From NCBI RefSeq assembly GCF_003002825.1, contig NZ_PVTE01000020.1, positions 33,249 to 97,248 on the forward strand: a stretch of 64,000 bases of DNA, given 5' to 3'. The stretch is from Spirosoma oryzae. GTDB taxonomy: Bacteria; Bacteroidota; Bacteroidia; Cytophagales; Spirosomataceae. This document shows, in pieces, positions 1 through 8,186 of this stretch. Position 1 is the stretch's first letter. Each line of letters begins with the position of its first letter. The notes under the pieces were generated by a model that was not told the DNA's origin, searched no databases, and saw only the letters and a program-made list of their open reading frames with translations. Both the position numbers and the translations under genes were made by a program.

Positions 1-716
1 AGCAGCGCATCGATGCCCGTAATCGGACCGGGTTTGCTCATGTCGACAAAAAACAGGTCGTATTTTTCCTGCACCGATGCCAGTAGGTCGGCGAAGCGGG
101 AGGGCGGTACCTGTGTGTTTCCGTACAGCAACCCTACGCGCCGGCGATTCTCCGCCGTTTGGGTCAGCTTCTGAATCGCCGATGCCAGTTGAAATTCCAC
201 CCCTTCGTACGACTGGTTCAACTGCTCTTCTTTCGACGCCGTTTTGTTACCCTTTAGCAATAGCACGGGAATTTCCTTGCCGGCATAGGATACGATAGCG
301 CCGGGGAAAATTAGCTTCTCGGTTCGCTTACCGCCTTCGTTGGCAACCAGATTTGTCGGTAATAAACCCCGTTGCTGGAGTCGGTCGATCAGTTTGCCTT
401 TTTCGTCGGCGTTGGTAATCGCGTCCGGATCGATGAATCGGTAAGTGAGGGTGGTACCGGTCTGTGCGTGAAACTCATCAAGCGTCTCGCGCACAGCGTT
501 TTCCAGTCGTTTGAAGGCCGGTGGCAGGTCGCCTGTCAGGTACACGTCGATATGCACGTCGCCGGGTAACGTTTCCAGCATGGTGCGTGTGGCGTCCGAA
601 AGCGTGTATCGCTTTTCCTGCGTCAGATCGATTCGAAAAAAAACAAAGGCCGACAGAACGTTGACGGCAATCAGCGCGAGTACAAAAGCAAGGGTGCGCA
701 GCGAAGCAGCTTTCAT
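1..716 (-). CDS. gldG: GldG, gliding-motility ABC transporter auxiliary protein (partial, cut by window edge)
   Basis: Reading leftwards from the ATG at 716 the frame stays open for 238 codons and runs off the window edge, so only the N-terminal part is present. Residues 7-27 form one membrane anchor. They are followed by the family-typical RYTLSDAT at 36-43 and an exported region containing FKRLENAV and FPGAIVSYAGKE. This fits GldG, the auxiliary subunit of the GldA/GldF/GldG transporter required for gliding in Flavobacterium. The upstream neighbour is a divergent sigma factor, so gldF, which usually precedes gldG, is not on this side. Identification rests on remembered family sequence; there is no sign of damage. 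Confidence 0.85.
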   Translation of the reverse strand, partial: MKAASLRTLAFVLALIAVNVLSAFVFFRIDLTQEKRYTLSDATRTMLETLPGDVHIDVYLTGDLPPAFKRLENAVRETLDEFHAQTGTTLTYRFIDPDAITNADEKGKLIDRLQQRGLLPTNLVANEGGKRTEKLIFPGAIVSYAGKEIPVLLLKGNKTASKEEQLNQSYEGVEFQLASAIQKLTQTAENRRRVGLLYGNTQVPPSRFADLLASVQEKYDLFFVDMSKPGPITGIDAL

Positions 717-941
717 GGTCTACAGTAAACGTACAGGACGGCCTAATCTGTCTATGCCCACAGCCTGCAATGAGTGTCCGACGGGTTGTGATACCGCGTC
801 AGTTACAGGCAAGTTTACGGCAAAAGGGTTAAAAACAGGTTTATACACTTATTTTTTGCGCCCGACGCAACCCTCACCTGTGGTCTGTACGTACAGTGGT
901 TAAAAGCGACTTAAACCGGTTCAGCCCATTGCGTCGATACG

Positions 942-1520
942 ATGGCTAACGCGCCCCATAGTGCTGCCCTGCCCGATCTGCTGGCCGGTTGTCTCCGCAA
1001 CCACCGACAGAGCCAGGAATTGCTGTACCGGCAGTTCTACGGATTTGCCATGAGCGTGTGCCTACGGTACGCACCCACCCGCGACAGTGCGCTGGAGGTG
1101 CTCAACGACGGATTTTTGAAGGTGTTTACCCGGCTCGATCAGTACGATCCGGCGCAACCGTTTACAGGCTGGCTTCGACGGATTATGATAAATACGGCTA
1201 TCGATCAGTACCGGCAGGACGTTCGCCACGTGCAATCGAATGATATCGAACAGGCTGACCAATTGAGCGTTGCGCCTGAGCCGGATGCTTACACGCAACT
1301 GGCCCATGACGAGTTACTGGCGCTGGTGCAACGGCTGTCGCCCGCTTATCGACTGGTTTTTAACCTGTACGTTGTCGACGGCTACACGCATGATGAGATT
1401 GCCCAGAAACTGAGTATATCGGCGGGAGCGTCGAAATCGAATCTGGCCCGCGCCCGTGAGAAACTGCGGACGTTACTGAAACACCACCACCCGGATGAGT
1501 ATGCAAGAGTTACCCGATGA
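942..1520 (+). CDS. RNA polymerase sigma-70 factor, ECF type
   Basis: This 192-residue protein has the two-domain ECF layout. Region 2 lies at about 25-95 (LLYRQFYGFAMSVCLRYAP through PFTGWLRRIMINTAIDQYR) and region 4 at about 125-180 (LSPAYRLVFNLYVVDGYTHDEIA followed by an SNLARAREKL recognition helix). Such factors direct RNA polymerase to a small regulon and are usually held by a membrane anti-sigma factor encoded next door. The next gene starts 26 bases before this one ends, in another frame, so the two are probably translated together. The ATG at 942 lies just after an A/T-rich spacer; no Shine-Dalgarno is visible. The signal sensed is unknown. Confidence 0.9.
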   Translation: MANAPHSAALPDLLAGCLRNHRQSQELLYRQFYGFAMSVCLRYAPTRDSALEVLNDGFLKVFTRLDQYDPAQPFTGWLRRIMINTAIDQYRQDVRHVQSNDIEQADQLSVAPEPDAYTQLAHDELLALVQRLSPAYRLVFNLYVVDGYTHDEIAQKLSISAGASKSNLARAREKLRTLLKHHHPDEYARVTR

Positions 1521-3000
1521 CCAATTGGACGGACTCTTCAGAAAATCGCTGGAAGAGTCTGCACCACCCTACGACCCGGTTGCGTGGCCGATGATGGCTG
1601 AGAAACTGGCCGTTCATGACCGGCAGCAGTTCTGGTACCGCTGGCTGCGCCGTGTCTTACCCGTTGCTGTACTGCTGGTGCTGCCCGTCAGCTTATGGTT
1701 GCTGACGCACGACAGGTCGTCTGTCGGGCAGAACGACAAGGCGCAGCCAATACAAGTGATTGCTGGTAGCCCAGCTACGCAATCAAACGCGCGCCCGTCA
1801 GGTAGATCGGTTGCCAGTGGAAGTGCTGTAGCGGACGAAATCGAATCGGCTGCACCAGGGACATACGAACAGGGGCAGTCAGTCGATCGACGGATGACTG
1901 ATATCGTGCCGACGGTTAAACGTAAACGACTACAACCACCAGCGCCAGCATTGGCCGTGGGTTCATCGGAGCCTACCGATTCGGAGCAACCGGGAGAAGT
2001 TGTGTTAGTAGACGGTGTATTGTCAGAGCAGCCCGGATCGATAACACGAACGCCACTGGTATCTGCCAGCCGAACGACGCGAACGGTCCGGGCAAAACGA
2101 ATGCGCGTAGGTAAGCCGTTAGCAGCCGGTTTACTCACTCCTGAACCCGGTTCACCAATGCGCGTTAGCCGAACACCGATGGGAAGCAAGTCAGAAGCCA
2201 ACGGCATGGCTAGCGTTGTTGACCGGCAGGCTACGGCTGTAGAAGAGAGCCCGACCGACCGGTTTCAACTCGTCATCGAGCCGCTGCGGAGTTTGTCGTT
2301 CACAACCGCTGGTCAGTTGCCAACGATTGACCGGCCAATGGTAGCGCCCGTAGCCGACGTGCAACCTGCGCAGCTACCAGCAGTCGACCGGGATCGAACG
2401 ACCGGGTTGAGTTTGCGGGCGATGGTATCACCTGACCTAAGCTCTGTTGGCCTGGCCAATTTTTCCCGGCCCGGTACGAACGTTGGCCTACTGCTGGAGT
2501 ATCAGGTTCAGCGGTGGCACATGCAGGCCGGTGTGCTGCGTAGCGTCAAAGTATACCAGGCCAACGAGTCGGCGTATGAATATTCGGCTGTACGACAGTG
2601 GGCTGTGGTACCGAACAGTATCGACGGTCGGTGTAACATGCTGGACATACCGATCAATCTGCGGTATGACGTCGCGCTGATCCCTCGTCAGCGTGCGCTG
2701 CCACCCAGCCGTTGGTTCGTCAGTGCCGGTGCAACGACGTACTACATGCTGCGGGAAGACTACAGCTACAAATACGATAATCCGGCTGACCCCAAGATCA
2801 AGTACCGCGACTGGACGACGGAGACCGGACGGTATGGTTTTAGTCAACTGAATCTATCCGGTGGGTACGAACGAGCCGTCACGCAGCGTTTGTTCTGGCA
2901 GGTAGAGCCATTTTTAAAAGCCCCGCTGAAAGGTGTCGGCTATTACAAAGTCAATCTCCTGAGTACCGGCGTTTTTTTCTCGCTACGCTACCGACTGTAG
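1495..3000 (+). CDS. Sigma-factor partner: membrane-anchored protein with C-terminal barrel-like domain
   Basis: This 501-residue protein overlaps the sigma gene by 26 bases. Residues 1-50 are soluble and charged (LDGLFRKSLEESAPPYDPVAW), as in putative anti-sigma factors of this phylum. Residues 54-71 are a single membrane helix. Residues 75-320 are a low-complexity Ser/Thr/Pro/Arg linker. The last 170 residues have alternating aromatic strands and end in VFFSLRYRL, like outer-membrane beta-barrels of the porin-family type. A second possible start is the ATG at 1501. An inner-membrane anti-sigma role with a linker reaching the outer membrane is inference. The combination of a helix and a barrel is odd and is listed as a finding. 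Confidence 0.7.
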   Translation: MSMQELPDDQLDGLFRKSLEESAPPYDPVAWPMMAEKLAVHDRQQFWYRWLRRVLPVAVLLVLPVSLWLLTHDRSSVGQNDKAQPIQVIAGSPATQSNARPSGRSVASGSAVADEIESAAPGTYEQGQSVDRRMTDIVPTVKRKRLQPPAPALAVGSSEPTDSEQPGEVVLVDGVLSEQPGSITRTPLVSASRTTRTVRAKRMRVGKPLAAGLLTPEPGSPMRVSRTPMGSKSEANGMASVVDRQATAVEESPTDRFQLVIEPLRSLSFTTAGQLPTIDRPMVAPVADVQPAQLPAVDRDRTTGLSLRAMVSPDLSSVGLANFSRPGTNVGLLLEYQVQRWHMQAGVLRSVKVYQANESAYEYSAVRQWAVVPNSIDGRCNMLDIPINLRYDVALIPRQRALPPSRWFVSAGATTYYMLREDYSYKYDNPADPKIKYRDWTTETGRYGFSQLNLSGGYERAVTQRLFWQVEPFLKAPLKGVGYYKVNLLSTGVFFSLRYRL

Positions 3001-3057
3001 TCGTCCGATTCGATTACCACCACTTTTTTTATAAAACAGCACATAAGCCAAAACCAG

Positions 3058-3528
3058 ATGGAAACGCAAAAGACAGAACAACTGAATCGGGGTGAATTTC
3101 TTCGCTCGCTGGGTATGAGTAGTGCCGCGCTGATGGCCTTCTACTGCATGGGGACGCTGACGTCCTGCTCGAAAGGCAGTTCTGATCCAACACCATCGAC
3201 GGGTACGGGTACGGGTACCGGAACCGGTACGCTTGATCTGACGGCATCGGGCAACAGCGCACTGAAAACCGAAGGGGGCTATGTTTACAATGGCAGCATG
3301 ATTGTGGCCCGCGTGAAAGGAGGAAGCTATGTAGCTTTGTCGAAAGCCTGCACCCACCAGGGAACAAACGTACAGTACCGGCTGTCGCAGAATGACTTCT
3401 ACTGCCCAAACCATGGCTCGGAGTTCAGCACTACCGGTGCCGTTGAGGTTGGCCCGGCTGGTACGCCCCTTACGGTGTACAAAACCACGCTCAGCAGCGA
3501 CGGCAACACGCTTACCATCACGACCTAA
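3058..3528 (+). CDS. Rieske (2Fe-2S) lipoprotein
   Basis: This 156-residue protein begins with an N-terminal hydrophobic stretch and a lipobox-like site with Cys at about 37, then a Thr-Gly repeat linker (residues 48-58). The Rieske fold follows. The cluster ligands are visible as C98-T-H100 and C116-P-N-H119-G-S, the CxH/CxxH pair that binds a 2Fe-2S cluster. It is probably an exported, lipid-anchored electron-transfer protein. It is followed at 16 bases by a cytochrome-b561-like membrane protein and then YceI, which suggests a small extracytoplasmic redox unit. The Rieske call is firm; its electron partners are not known. Confidence 0.9.
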   Translation: METQKTEQLNRGEFLRSLGMSSAALMAFYCMGTLTSCSKGSSDPTPSTGTGTGTGTGTLDLTASGNSALKTEGGYVYNGSMIVARVKGGSYVALSKACTHQGTNVQYRLSQNDFYCPNHGSEFSTTGAVEVGPAGTPLTVYKTTLSSDGNTLTITT

Positions 3529-3544
3529 TCCTGACAACAACCTG

Positions 3545-4231
3545 ATGCGATTCTTTCTGTTCGTTTGGCTAACCTGCCTGGCCGTTTGTTCCGCACGGGC
3601 GCAGGACTCGACTACCGTTCGGCCGGTGGCTTCGGCTGATACGGTTCCGGCTGTCGATCAGTCGGCGACCGACCTGCTGGCTGGCCTGTCCGATTCGACC
3701 ACTACCGAACCGTTGCTGCCCCGTAAGATGATCTTTACGCAACGGATATTCTGGGGACCGAAAGGGCTGTTACGTACGATGAACCTTGCCCCACTAACGC
3801 CGGAAGGTCGGGCCAAAGAGCTAAAAATCCGGCGGACGATGCTTGTCGCGCACCAGATTGGCGGGTTTGTCACGCTGGCGGGATTCGTGGCGCAGGGCAT
3901 TCTGGGTGGTAAACTGTACAATGCGAAAGGGCAGGAGTACGTCGACCTGAAGCGCTGGCACGAACGGACGGCCGGGATCATCAACGTAACGTACGGTACG
4001 ACGCTGGCCTTATCGCTGACAACCCCACCGCCGATCGTGGGTGCTCGTCGCGGCTTCACGACCATCAAGTTGCATAAGTACCTGGCCGTGCTGCACCTGA
4101 CGGGGATGATCGCCACTAACGTGCTGGCCGGTATGATCGATCAGCATCCCGACCTGAAGCCCATTCACCGGGCGGCTGCTTACACGACTTTCGGGGCCTA
4201 CGCGGTCTCCATCGCTGCCCTGACGTTTTAA
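3545..4231 (+). CDS. Membrane protein, cytochrome b561-like
   Basis: The ATG at 3545 is chosen because it starts a clean signal peptide (MRFFLFVWLTCLAVCSARA), giving 228 residues. The open frame extends upstream but only inside the Rieske gene. After an exported segment rich in Asp/Thr there are four hydrophobic helices. His residues sit at helix ends (AHQIGGF, KRWHERTAG, KLHKYLAVLHLTGM, KPIHRAAAY), a pattern resembling haem-ligating b561-type cytochromes. The location between a Rieske protein and YceI supports a redox role. The cytochrome assignment is a judgement from histidine placement and could be wrong. Confidence 0.7.
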   Translation: MRFFLFVWLTCLAVCSARAQDSTTVRPVASADTVPAVDQSATDLLAGLSDSTTTEPLLPRKMIFTQRIFWGPKGLLRTMNLAPLTPEGRAKELKIRRTMLVAHQIGGFVTLAGFVAQGILGGKLYNAKGQEYVDLKRWHERTAGIINVTYGTTLALSLTTPPPIVGARRGFTTIKLHKYLAVLHLTGMIATNVLAGMIDQHPDLKPIHRAAAYTTFGAYAVSIAALTF

Positions 4232-4235
4232 CTAC

Positions 4236-4317
4236 GGTATACGGTTTTCGGTGATTGGTTTACGGTAATACCGCCCTGAAACGCTCACCGAGAACCGTAT
4301 ACCGAAAACCGTATACC
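4236..4317. repeat. Heptamer hairpin repeat, family A copy 1
   Basis: The left arm is five in-phase heptamers beginning GGT at 4236, 4243, 4250, 4257 and 4264 (GGTATAC, GGTTTTC, GGTGATT, GGTTTAC, GGTAATA). The right arm is the reverse complement class, with heptamers ending ACC at 4283-4317. The element starts 4 bases after the upstream stop and ends 2 bases before the yceI ATG, so it makes up almost the whole intergenic space. Confidence 0.85.
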
Positions 4318-4319
4318 TT

Positions 4320-4850
4320 ATGAAATTCCTGCTCGTACTCCTTTGCCTCGCCATGCCGATGGCAAAGCGAAAAATCATGGCCGACAAAAGTACGTCGACA
4401 GTGACCTACTCGGCCAAACACCCGCTGCACAAGTGGGATGGCGTCAGCCACGACGTGAACTGCGCCATGATCTACAACGACGAAACGAAGCTACCGGAAA
4501 GCGTAGCGGTATCGATCAAAGTAGCGTCGTTCGACAGTGACAACAACAACCGGGATTCACACGCGATGGAAGTGCTCGACGGGATTAAATACCCGAACGT
4601 TACGTTCGTCAGCTCCGACATCAAGCCGGGTTCCGACGGTCAGTTGGTGGCGAAAGGAACGCTTACGTTCCACGGAATCGCCAAGGCTATCACGGTCCCG
4701 GTTACGCGAAAGGAGGCCGGTAACACGATGACGCTGACCGGCGAGTTTCCGGTTAGCCTGACTGACTACAAAATTGAGCGCCCATCGTTGATGGGTATGA
4801 AAACGGAAGATGATCTGTTGCTGAAAATCAACGCTGTATTCAAACTGTAA
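4320..4850 (+). CDS. YceI family protein
   Basis: This 176-residue protein has a short hydrophobic leader (MKFLLVLLCLAMPM) followed by the YceI lipocalin-like beta fold. Family hallmarks visible are the N-terminal VTYSAKHPLHKWDG, the middle SFDSDNNNRDSHAMEVLDG with KYPNVTFVSS, the GTLTFHGIAK strand, and a C-terminal DLLLKINAVFKL. YceI proteins are exported and bind polyisoprenoids such as ubiquinone-like molecules, which would fit the neighbouring Rieske and cytochrome-like proteins. Its leader lies directly behind a hairpin repeat. The leader is short and followed by KRK, so export should be checked. Confidence 0.88.
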   Translation: MKFLLVLLCLAMPMAKRKIMADKSTSTVTYSAKHPLHKWDGVSHDVNCAMIYNDETKLPESVAVSIKVASFDSDNNNRDSHAMEVLDGIKYPNVTFVSSDIKPGSDGQLVAKGTLTFHGIAKAITVPVTRKEAGNTMTLTGEFPVSLTDYKIERPSLMGMKTEDDLLLKINAVFKL

Positions 4851-4858
4851 TAATTGTT

Positions 4859-4891
4859 AGACCTGACAGGTTTTGGAAACCTGTCAGGTCT
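4859..4891. terminator. Perfect 15-bp hairpin between convergent genes
   Basis: AGACCTGACAGGTTT (4859-4873) pairs perfectly with 4877-4891 around a three-base TGG loop. It lies between the stop of yceI and the stop of the convergent efflux gene, which it overlaps. It could serve both strands as a terminator although only three T follow in the stem. A TGTCAGGTCT block recurs in the repeat at 27228-27237, so it may also be a mobile repeat. Confidence 0.6.
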
Positions 4892-6128
4892 ATTGCTGCA
4901 CGGCTGGCTCAGCTTTCTTGCTGGTGCGGGCAAAGTTCCGGCGGGCCAGGGCGGCACTGATTAGAATCAGTACTGCACCCAGGGCAAACGGCGCACCGGG
5001 GAAGTACGTGGGAGCTGCCGAGCCGGTGAAATAAGCGAACAGGTTGGTCATAATCAGTGGCCCAACAATCGATGTCACGCTGGTTAGGCTGGTCAGCGCA
5101 CCTTGTATCTCCCCCTGTTCGCTGGGCAGTACCTGGTTGGAAATGACGCCCTGCACCGACGGTCCGGCAATGCCTCCCAACGCGTAGACGCCCAGAAACG
5201 CGAACATCATCCAGCTTTGCGATGCGAAGGCAAATAGTACAAAGCCCAGCGCACTAAACAGCAGTCCGACGTAAATCGAACGCTCCTGACCAAGCTTCGG
5301 AATAATCACGCGGCTGAGACCGCCCTGCACAATGGCGAACGACAGGCCGATGGCTGCCAGCGACAGTCCTACCGTCTTCTGATCCCAGTTGAATTTTTTT
5401 ATCGTGTAATACGTCCAGGTGCCCTGCACGGCAAAGCCGGCGATGTAAATCAGTACCAGCGACGCAACCAGTCCCAGGATAACCGGGTAGCGGGTCAGGT
5501 TTAGCAATGAGCCGATGGGGTTAGCCCGCTTCCAGTTGAACGGTCGCCGGTTCTCGGGGGCTAGCGATTCAGGCAGGACAAACAGGCCATAGACGAAATT
5601 GAGCAGTGTCAGGCCCGCCGACACGAAGAAGGGGATGCGTGGACCGTATTGCCCCAGAAAACCGCCCAGGGCTGGCCCCAGAATGAAGCCCACACCGAAT
5701 GCTGCTCCGACCAGACCGAAGTTTTGCGCCCGCTTCCCCGGGGTACTGATGTCGGCGATGTAGGCGTTCGCTGTCGTGAAGCTGGCTCCCGTGATGCCCG
5801 CTAGTATTCGTCCAACGAACAGCCATTCAATCGTCGGAGCAAACCCCTGAAACAGGTAGTCGATACCGAAGCCAAACAGCGAGAAGAGTAATACGGGCCG
5901 CCGTCCATAGCGGTCACTCAATCCGCCAAGGACCGGCGAGAAGATAAACTGCATGAGCGCATAAGCAGCCCCCAAAAAACCACCGTATCGAGCGGCCTGA
6001 CTAATAGTGCCATGAATAAGCTGTTCGATCAGCGTTGGGAAAATCGGGATGATGATACCGATGCCCGTAACGTCGAGCAGCAGGGTGATGAAGATAAACG
6101 CCAGTGCCGGAGCCGTACGTTTGGGCAT
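4890..6128 (-). CDS. MFS efflux transporter, TCR/Tet family
   Basis: This 412-residue protein has twelve predicted membrane helices. The family signature motif A appears between helices 2 and 3 as [14 protein letters not shown]. The [13 protein letters not shown] opening and the long [21 protein letters not shown] segment in helices 4-5 are characteristic of TetA-type proton antiporters. These pumps export tetracyclines or other small compounds, and chromosomal relatives often have unknown substrates. No TetR-type regulator is adjacent, which argues against a dedicated resistance cassette. An octamer hairpin repeat sits 18 bases upstream of its start. The length is typical. Confidence 0.88.
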   Translation of the reverse strand: MPKRTAPALAFIFITLLLDVTGIGIIIPIFPTLIEQLIHGTISQAARYGGFLGAAYALMQFIFSPVLGGLSDRYGRRPVLLFSLFGFGIDYLFQGFAPTIEWLFVGRILAGITGASFTTANAYIADISTPGKRAQNFGLVGAAFGVGFILGPALGGFLGQYGPRIPFFVSAGLTLLNFVYGLFVLPESLAPENRRPFNWKRANPIGSLLNLTRYPVILGLVASLVLIYIAGFAVQGTWTYYTIKKFNWDQKTVGLSLAAIGLSFAIVQGGLSRVIIPKLGQERSIYVGLLFSALGFVLFAFASQSWMMFAFLGVYALGGIAGPSVQGVISNQVLPSEQGEIQGALTSLTSVTSIVGPLIMTNLFAYFTGSAAPTYFPGAPFALGAVLILISAALARRNFARTSKKAEPAVQQ

Positions 6129-6146
6129 GGGGGGAGGAGTTAGGAA

Positions 6147-6230
6147 GTTGTAAGGTCGTAAAGTTATACGTTGTAGCGTTGCTACCGACAGACGGACTGA
6201 CGCGTCAGCACGCTACGACGCCATAACAAC
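6147..6230. repeat. Octamer hairpin repeat, family D copy 1
   Basis: On the plus strand octamers GTTGTAAG, GTCGTAAA and GTTATACG begin at 6147, 6155 and 6163. A rough inverted copy ends at 6230. The centre holds the palindrome CTGACGCGTCAG (6197-6208), which is shared exactly with family D copy 2. It lies between two co-directional minus-strand genes, just ahead of the efflux start. Confidence 0.75.
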
Positions 6231-6287
6231 TAGCCAAATGCGATGCTGGTGACGTAGCCGGGGTTCAGACAGGCTCTGGCAGTAGGC

Positions 6288-6698
6288 CTACGATAACGCA
6301 TTACGCCAGTAATATGGCTGTAGTTCACCTAATCGTTTAGCTACCCACTGCGTCGGATCGTGGCTAGCTGGAACGCCGACCATAACATCGGGTCCATACA
6401 GGAAAAGCCGTTCCTGACACACGCCACAGGGCGTTAAAATGATAAAACGACCTGGCGATTCCCGGTACATGCAGACACTACTGACAATGGGTTCATTCAG
6501 CGTATACGCCTGACATAAACAACCCGTTTCATGGCACAGAGATACCGTATCGTTCAGGGTGTCGGGAGCTGTGCTGATAAGAAGCTTACCTGTTGCGGTA
6601 TACATACCGGCGGCACCCTCCGGCTGATTACCGGGAAAACGTGTATCGATGAAGTGGATAACTGCATCTATCAAACGTTGATCAATACCCATGTTCAA
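6288..6698 (-). CDS. Cytidine deaminase-like zinc enzyme
   Basis: This 136-residue protein has the zinc deaminase signature, read as C55-H-E57 followed by P90-C91-G-V-C94-Q-E. Cys55, Cys91 and Cys94 would hold zinc, and Glu57 would be the proton shuttle. Length and layout match the small tetrameric cytidine/blasticidin-S deaminase group. The motif spacing and the GVPASHDPTQWVAKRLGELQPYYWR tail belong to a subgroup of unknown substrate, so true cytidine activity is not certain. The downstream co-directional gene is the efflux pump. The ATG at 6698 is followed by a second Met two codons later (MNM), either of which could serve. Confidence 0.8.
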   Translation of the reverse strand: MNMGIDQRLIDAVIHFIDTRFPGNQPEGAAGMYTATGKLLISTAPDTLNDTVSLCHETGCLCQAYTLNEPIVSSVCMYRESPGRFIILTPCGVCQERLFLYGPDVMVGVPASHDPTQWVAKRLGELQPYYWRNALS

Positions 6699-6731
6699 AG
6701 AGTTTGCAAGGGTGGCTAGTATCGGGGCATG

Positions 6732-6770
6732 AAAAAAGCCCCAGTCTGGCTTCGGTCTGACCAGACTGGG
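6732..6770 (-). terminator. Rho-independent terminator downstream of dnaN
   Basis: Read on the minus strand, the 10-bp stem CCCAGTCTGG/CCAGACTGGG (6740-6749 with 6761-6770) is followed by a run of six T (6732-6737). It lies about 90 bases after the dnaN stop and before the deaminase gene. Confidence 0.85.
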
Positions 6771-6859
6771 ACTGATTCTTTCGAGGGCTTCAAGCCATCT
6801 CAGTGCGTGGATTTGCCTGCCCTGATGAGTTACTCCTCAGAGCCCGGTTCCGTCACTTT

Positions 6860-7996
6860 TTACGCGTAGGTATTCAGCATGACGGGCATAACCAGCATCA
6901 GAATGTCTTCGTTTTCTTCCTTGTCGGCCGGAATCAGCAGACCCGCGCGGTTAGGCGCTGACAGCTCAAGCGAAATCATCCGGGCGCTGATGTTACTCAG
7001 CATTTCAGCCATCAGCTTCGCGTTGAAGCCGATTTCCATCGCGTCGCCGTCGTAATCACAGAGTAGCTTCTCGTTGGCTTCGTTCGAATAATCGAGGTCT
7101 TCAGCCGAAATCGTCAACGAGTTGGCTTTCAGCGACAGCCGAATCTGATGCGTAGTCCGGTTGGCGTAGATCATGATCCGCTTCAGCGAGTTCAGCAGAT
7201 CCGTCCGGCCGATGGTCATCACGTTCGGATTGTTCGTCGGTATGGCGTTTTCGTAATCGGGGAAGCGCTCGTCGATCAGGCGACAGATCAGCTGCGTGGT
7301 CGGGCGACCATTACCGCCGAAGGTAAACGATGCATTGGCCTGACTGAACTCCGCCGTAACGGGAACCCCTTCCGGCAACGACGCTTTCAGCAGTTGCAGG
7401 GCCTTGCGAGGCACGATGATCGAACTGCTGGCTGGCGTACCGAGGTCGGTCCGGCGGTAGCGAATCAGCCGGTGGCCGTCGGTGGCGACGAAGGTGGTAT
7501 TGTCGCTGCTCAGTTGCAGGAATACCCCCGTCATGGCCGGGCGCAGATCGTCGGTACTGGTGGCGAATACCGTGTTGTTGATGGCGCTCAGCAGGACGTC
7601 CGAGGTCATTTCAACCGACTGCGTTTTGGTCACTGTCGGCAGTTTGGGGAAGTCGATCGGATTTTCACCCGACAGCTTGTAACGGCCGTTGTCGGTCAGG
7701 ATTTCAGTGCCGAATGTGTCCGTATCGATATTGATCGTAACGGGCTGTTCGGGCAGGCTACGCAGCGTATCGAGCAGCAGCTTGGCCGGAATGGCAATCG
7801 AGCCGTTTTCGCTGGCTTCGACTTCAATCTGCGTGGTCATGGTCGTTTGCAGATCCGACGCCGTAATCGTCAGCGTACCCGCATCGATACGAAACAGGAA
7901 ATTTTCAAGGATCGGCACAATCGGGTTGGTTGCCACGACGCCGTTGATATTCTGAAGGTTCTTTAGCAGTACCGACGAGGAGACGATAAATTTCAT
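6860..7996 (-). CDS. dnaN: DNA polymerase III beta subunit (sliding clamp)
   Basis: This 378-residue protein has the usual clamp length, three repeated clamp domains, and the typical opening MKFIVSSSVLLKNLQ. ATDGHRLIRYRR lies in domain 2, and the C-terminal LMLVMPVMLN forms part of the hydrophobic pocket region that binds polymerase and other partners. It tethers DNA polymerase III to the template and serves as a docking ring for repair proteins. It stands alone: neither dnaA nor recF is adjacent, as is common in Bacteroidota. A TACTTTTG box lies 39 bases upstream and a strong terminator follows, so it is probably a single-gene transcript. Confidence 0.97.
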   Translation of the reverse strand: MKFIVSSSVLLKNLQNINGVVATNPIVPILENFLFRIDAGTLTITASDLQTTMTTQIEVEASENGSIAIPAKLLLDTLRSLPEQPVTINIDTDTFGTEILTDNGRYKLSGENPIDFPKLPTVTKTQSVEMTSDVLLSAINNTVFATSTDDLRPAMTGVFLQLSSDNTTFVATDGHRLIRYRRTDLGTPASSSIIVPRKALQLLKASLPEGVPVTAEFSQANASFTFGGNGRPTTQLICRLIDERFPDYENAIPTNNPNVMTIGRTDLLNSLKRIMIYANRTTHQIRLSLKANSLTISAEDLDYSNEANEKLLCDYDGDAMEIGFNAKLMAEMLSNISARMISLELSAPNRAGLLIPADKEENEDILMLVMPVMLNTYA

Positions 7997-8034
7997 AGGC
8001 CGAATTAGTTGGCTGATTGCTACTTTATATAAAA

Positions 8035-8042
8035 CAAAAGTA
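8035..8042 (-). promoter_or_regulatory. Bacteroidota -7 box upstream of dnaN
   Basis: The minus strand reads TACTTTTG, matching the TAnnTTTG consensus, 39 bases upstream of the dnaN ATG. No clear TTG element was found at the expected 19-21 base distance. Confidence 0.45.
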
Positions 8043-8186
8043 GCAAAAAAAACTGAGCCTGTGGTGTCTTGTCAGCCGGAAAGAAACCAATCGACAGACT
8101 GCCCTTGTTGACGGAGAAAGTGGCTTCCTCAACCGGCAGGAAGCGCTCATGCCAGCCGTTGGAATCAGCGGTTTATCTGAATCTGT

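Noticed and set aside
3199..3232. GT/TG-rich tandem repeat that could be taken for a regulatory or recombination element
   Set aside because: It lies in frame inside the Rieske gene and encodes the Thr-Gly linker; mentioned there instead.
4236..4317. Regular short repeats reminiscent of a CRISPR array
   Set aside because: Units are 7 bases without spacers and form inverted arms; no cas genes are present in the window.
4890..6128. Tet-type pump as an acquired resistance gene
   Set aside because: No tetR, no mobile element and composition like the neighbours; probably a native efflux gene.
6288..6698. Possible loss of the catalytic Glu in the deaminase because LCQA follows the motif
   Set aside because: The aligned CxE motif is CHE at 55-57, so the catalytic Glu is present; the Gln lies later.
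7148..7966. Long open frame of 272 codons on the plus strand
   Set aside because: It is antisense to dnaN and has composition of a shadow frame with many Arg and Gln; no family similarity.
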